Below, in pieces: positions 62,306 to 64,000 of a DNA stretch of 64,000 nt. The translations under genes and the position numbers were made by a program. Where the stretch lies: NCBI RefSeq assembly GCF_001653515.1, contig NZ_LYOY01000029.1, positions 310,001-374,000 of the forward strand, in the 5' to 3' direction. Under the pieces are notes generated by a model. It worked only from the letters and a program-made list of their open reading frames with translations, was not told where the DNA came from and did not search any database. The stretch comes from Streptomyces sp. ERV7. GTDB lineage: Bacteria > Actinomycetota > Actinomycetes > Streptomycetales > Streptomycetaceae. Each line of letters begins with the position of its first letter. Position 1 is the first letter of the stretch.

Positions 62306-63955
62306 GTGACCAGTCGATTCACCTCAACCCCCACCCGCCGCACGGTCGTCAAGGCCGCTGCCGCCACCGCCGTCGTCGCCGCGCCCCTGCTGGCCGGTGC
62401 GACCGCCGCCGCCGCGGAGTCCGCGCCGGCCCCCGCCTTCCTGCACGGCGTCGCCTCCGGCGACCCGCTGCCCGACGGCATCCTGCTGTGGACCCGGGTC
62501 ACCCCCGCTCCCGACGCGGTGCCCGGCTCCGGCAAGGGCCCGGACACCGAAGTCACCTGGGAGATAGCCGAGGACAAGGGCTTCTCGCGGATCGTGGCCC
62601 AGGGCAGGACCACCGCGACGGCCTCCTCCGACCACACCGTCAAGGCCGATGTGCGCGGCCTGCGCCCGGCGACCGCGTACTGGTACCGGTTCGCCGCGGG
62701 CGGCGTGCTCTCCCCCGCCGCCAGGACGCTTACCGCCCCCGCCACGGACGCGGCGGCCGCCAACGTCCGCTTCGGCGTGGTCTCCTGCTCCAACTGGGAG
62801 TCGGGCTACTTCTCCGCCTACCGTCATCTCGCCGCACGGTCCGACCTGGACGCGGTGCTGCACCTGGGTGACTACATCTACGAGTACGCCTCGGGTGCCT
62901 ACCCGGAGGCGAAGTACGTCGTACGGCAGCACGAGCCGGCCCACGAGATCCTGAACCTGGCCGACTACCGCACCCGGCACGGCAAGTACAAGACGGACAC
63001 CGACCTCCAGGCGATGCACCACGCGCACCCGGTGATCGCGATCTGGGACGACCACGAGTTCGCCAACGACGCCTGGTCGGGCGGTGCCGAGAACCACACG
63101 CCCGGCACCGAGGGCGACTGGGCGGCGCGCGTGTCGGCCGCCAAGCAGGCGTACTTCGAGTGGATGCCGGTCCGCCCCTCCATCGCGGGCACGACCTACC
63201 GGCGGATCCGCTACGGCAAGCTGGCCGATCTGCACCTGCTCGACCTGCGCTCCTTCCGCTCCCAGCAGGCGAGCGTGGGCAGCGGCAAGGTGGACGACCC
63301 GGAGCGCACCCTCACCGGCCGCGCCCAGCTGGACTGGCTCAAGTCGGGGCTCTCCGCCTCCGGCGCCGCCTGGCAGCTGGTCGGCACCTCGGTGATGATC
63401 TCGCCGGTCGCCTTCGGCGCACTGCCGGCCGAACTGACCGCGCCGCTGGCGGAGTTGCTGGGCCTGCCCAAGGAGGGCATCGCCATCAACGTCGACCAGT
63501 GGGACGGCTACACGGACGACCGCCGCGAGCTGCTGGGCCACCTGGTGGACAACGGCATCAAGAACACGGTCTTCCTCACCGGCGACATCCACATGGCGTG
63601 GGCCAACGACGTACCGGTGAAGGCGGCCACCTACCCGCTGTCGAAGTCGGCGGGCACCGAGTTCGTGGTGACCTCAGTGACCTCCGACAACCTGGACGAG
63701 ATGCTCCACGTCGCCCCGCACACCGTGTCCCTGGTCGCGGCGGCCGCCATCAAGGCCGCCAACCGCCATGTGAAGTGGGTCGACATGGACTCGCACGGCT
63801 ACGGCGTCCTGGACGTCGACGCCAAGCGCTCCCAGATGGACTACTACGTGGTGTCCGACAAGCGGAAGCAGGACGCCACGTCCTCGTGGACCCGCTCGTA
63901 CCGGACGCTCAACGGCAGCCAGAAGGCCGAGCGGGTCTACTCGCCGGTGGTCTGA
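62306..63955 (+). CDS. phoD: Alkaline phosphatase D, Tat-exported
   Basis: 549-aa secreted phosphodiesterase/phosphatase. Twin-arginine signal [20 protein letters not shown], cleavage near TAAAA-E. The metallophosphatase core shows [45 protein letters not shown] and a C-terminal [12 protein letters not shown]. Needs Ca/Fe in known PhoD. GTG at 62306. Usually induced by phosphate starvation through PhoP; no clear PHO box is visible in the short gap, where only a terminator lies. Confidence 0.95.
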   Translation: MTSRFTSTPTRRTVVKAAAATAVVAAPLLAGATAAAAESAPAPAFLHGVASGDPLPDGILLWTRVTPAPDAVPGSGKGPDTEVTWEIAEDKGFSRIVAQGRTTATASSDHTVKADVRGLRPATAYWYRFAAGGVLSPAARTLTAPATDAAAANVRFGVVSCSNWESGYFSAYRHLAARSDLDAVLHLGDYIYEYASGAYPEAKYVVRQHEPAHEILNLADYRTRHGKYKTDTDLQAMHHAHPVIAIWDDHEFANDAWSGGAENHTPGTEGDWAARVSAAKQAYFEWMPVRPSIAGTTYRRIRYGKLADLHLLDLRSFRSQQASVGSGKVDDPERTLTGRAQLDWLKSGLSASGAAWQLVGTSVMISPVAFGALPAELTAPLAELLGLPKEGIAINVDQWDGYTDDRRELLGHLVDNGIKNTVFLTGDIHMAWANDVPVKAATYPLSKSAGTEFVVTSVTSDNLDEMLHVAPHTVSLVAAAAIKAANRHVKWVDMDSHGYGVLDVDAKRSQMDYYVVSDKRKQDATSSWTRSYRTLNGSQKAERVYSPVV

Positions 63956-64000
63956 TCCGCGCCCTGGAGCAAGTCCCCTAGAGCGAGTCGAGGAAGCCGA

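Noticed and set aside
63978..64000. Possible 3' end of a minus-strand gene (reads GFLDSL then TAG)
   Set aside because: Only seven codons lie in the window; plausible but cannot be supported.

Overview
The window is very GC-rich DNA with dense genes, many GTG and a few TTG starts, and ATGA/GTGA stop-start overlaps. It carries a bifunctional HisA/TrpF enzyme (PriA) in the his operon, a trpM micro-gene, and WhiB-less but otherwise typical actinomycete housekeeping genes. All of this points to a Streptomyces chromosome, probably the conserved core, with a few accessory insertions.

Layout. 1-1.5 kb: cold-shock protein followed by a DEAD-box RNA helicase that runs off the left edge. 1.6-6.1 kb: a steroid C/D-ring (KstR2-type) catabolic cluster, with thiolase, TetR repressor and SDR facing two acyl-CoA dehydrogenase genes across a near-consensus KstR2 box. 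The second dehydrogenase is broken by an internal deletion and a frameshift. 6.1-8.9 kb: an FMN-binding oxidase-like protein and an uncharacterised three-gene operon ending in a von Willebrand A protein. 9.0-15.6 kb: two divergent units that look like an undescribed exopolysaccharide system: a DUF2334 deacetylase and a GH113-like lipoprotein facing a small membrane protein, a processive family-2 glycosyltransferase, UDP-GlcNAc 2-epimerase and a lectin-like membrane-anchored protein. 15.8-24.2 kb: gltBD, a VIT-type metal transporter and an ADP-ribosylglycohydrolase. 24.4-24.95 kb: an array of a 61-bp repeat that also occurs singly at about 29.3, 32.2 and 41.1 kb.

25-34.1 kb is one long minus-strand amino-acid block (hisI, trpE, three small membrane proteins, trpC, trpM, trpB, trpA) followed by a DsbA-like protein and lgt. 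34.2-41.2 kb is an accessory interval between trp/his blocks: a TIGR03085 protein, a STAND ATPase whose 3' end runs antisense through that neighbour, a secreted ricin-type lectin of lower GC, and a TetR-controlled VOC/VOC/NADP-reductase operon with paired operator candidates. 41.3-47.0 kb is the his operon (hisD-C-B-orf-H-priA-ridA-F). PriA supplies both HisA and TrpF activity, so the trp and his blocks are linked functionally as well as physically; hisG, hisE, trpD and trpG are not in this window.

47.2-55.7 kb holds a beta-helix-like membrane protein, a TPR-like protein, a LON-domain protein, a C-terminally lost ybaK, a DUF2567 protein, an ABC exporter pair, a NYN-domain protein and a 56-aa basic protein. 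55.7-64 kb holds dnaE, a DUF2252 kinase-like protein, a membrane protein coupled to a second DsbA-like protein, and a Tat-exported PhoD phosphatase.

Family names rest on recognising the translated sequences, without database searches. Promoter and operator calls are by eye.
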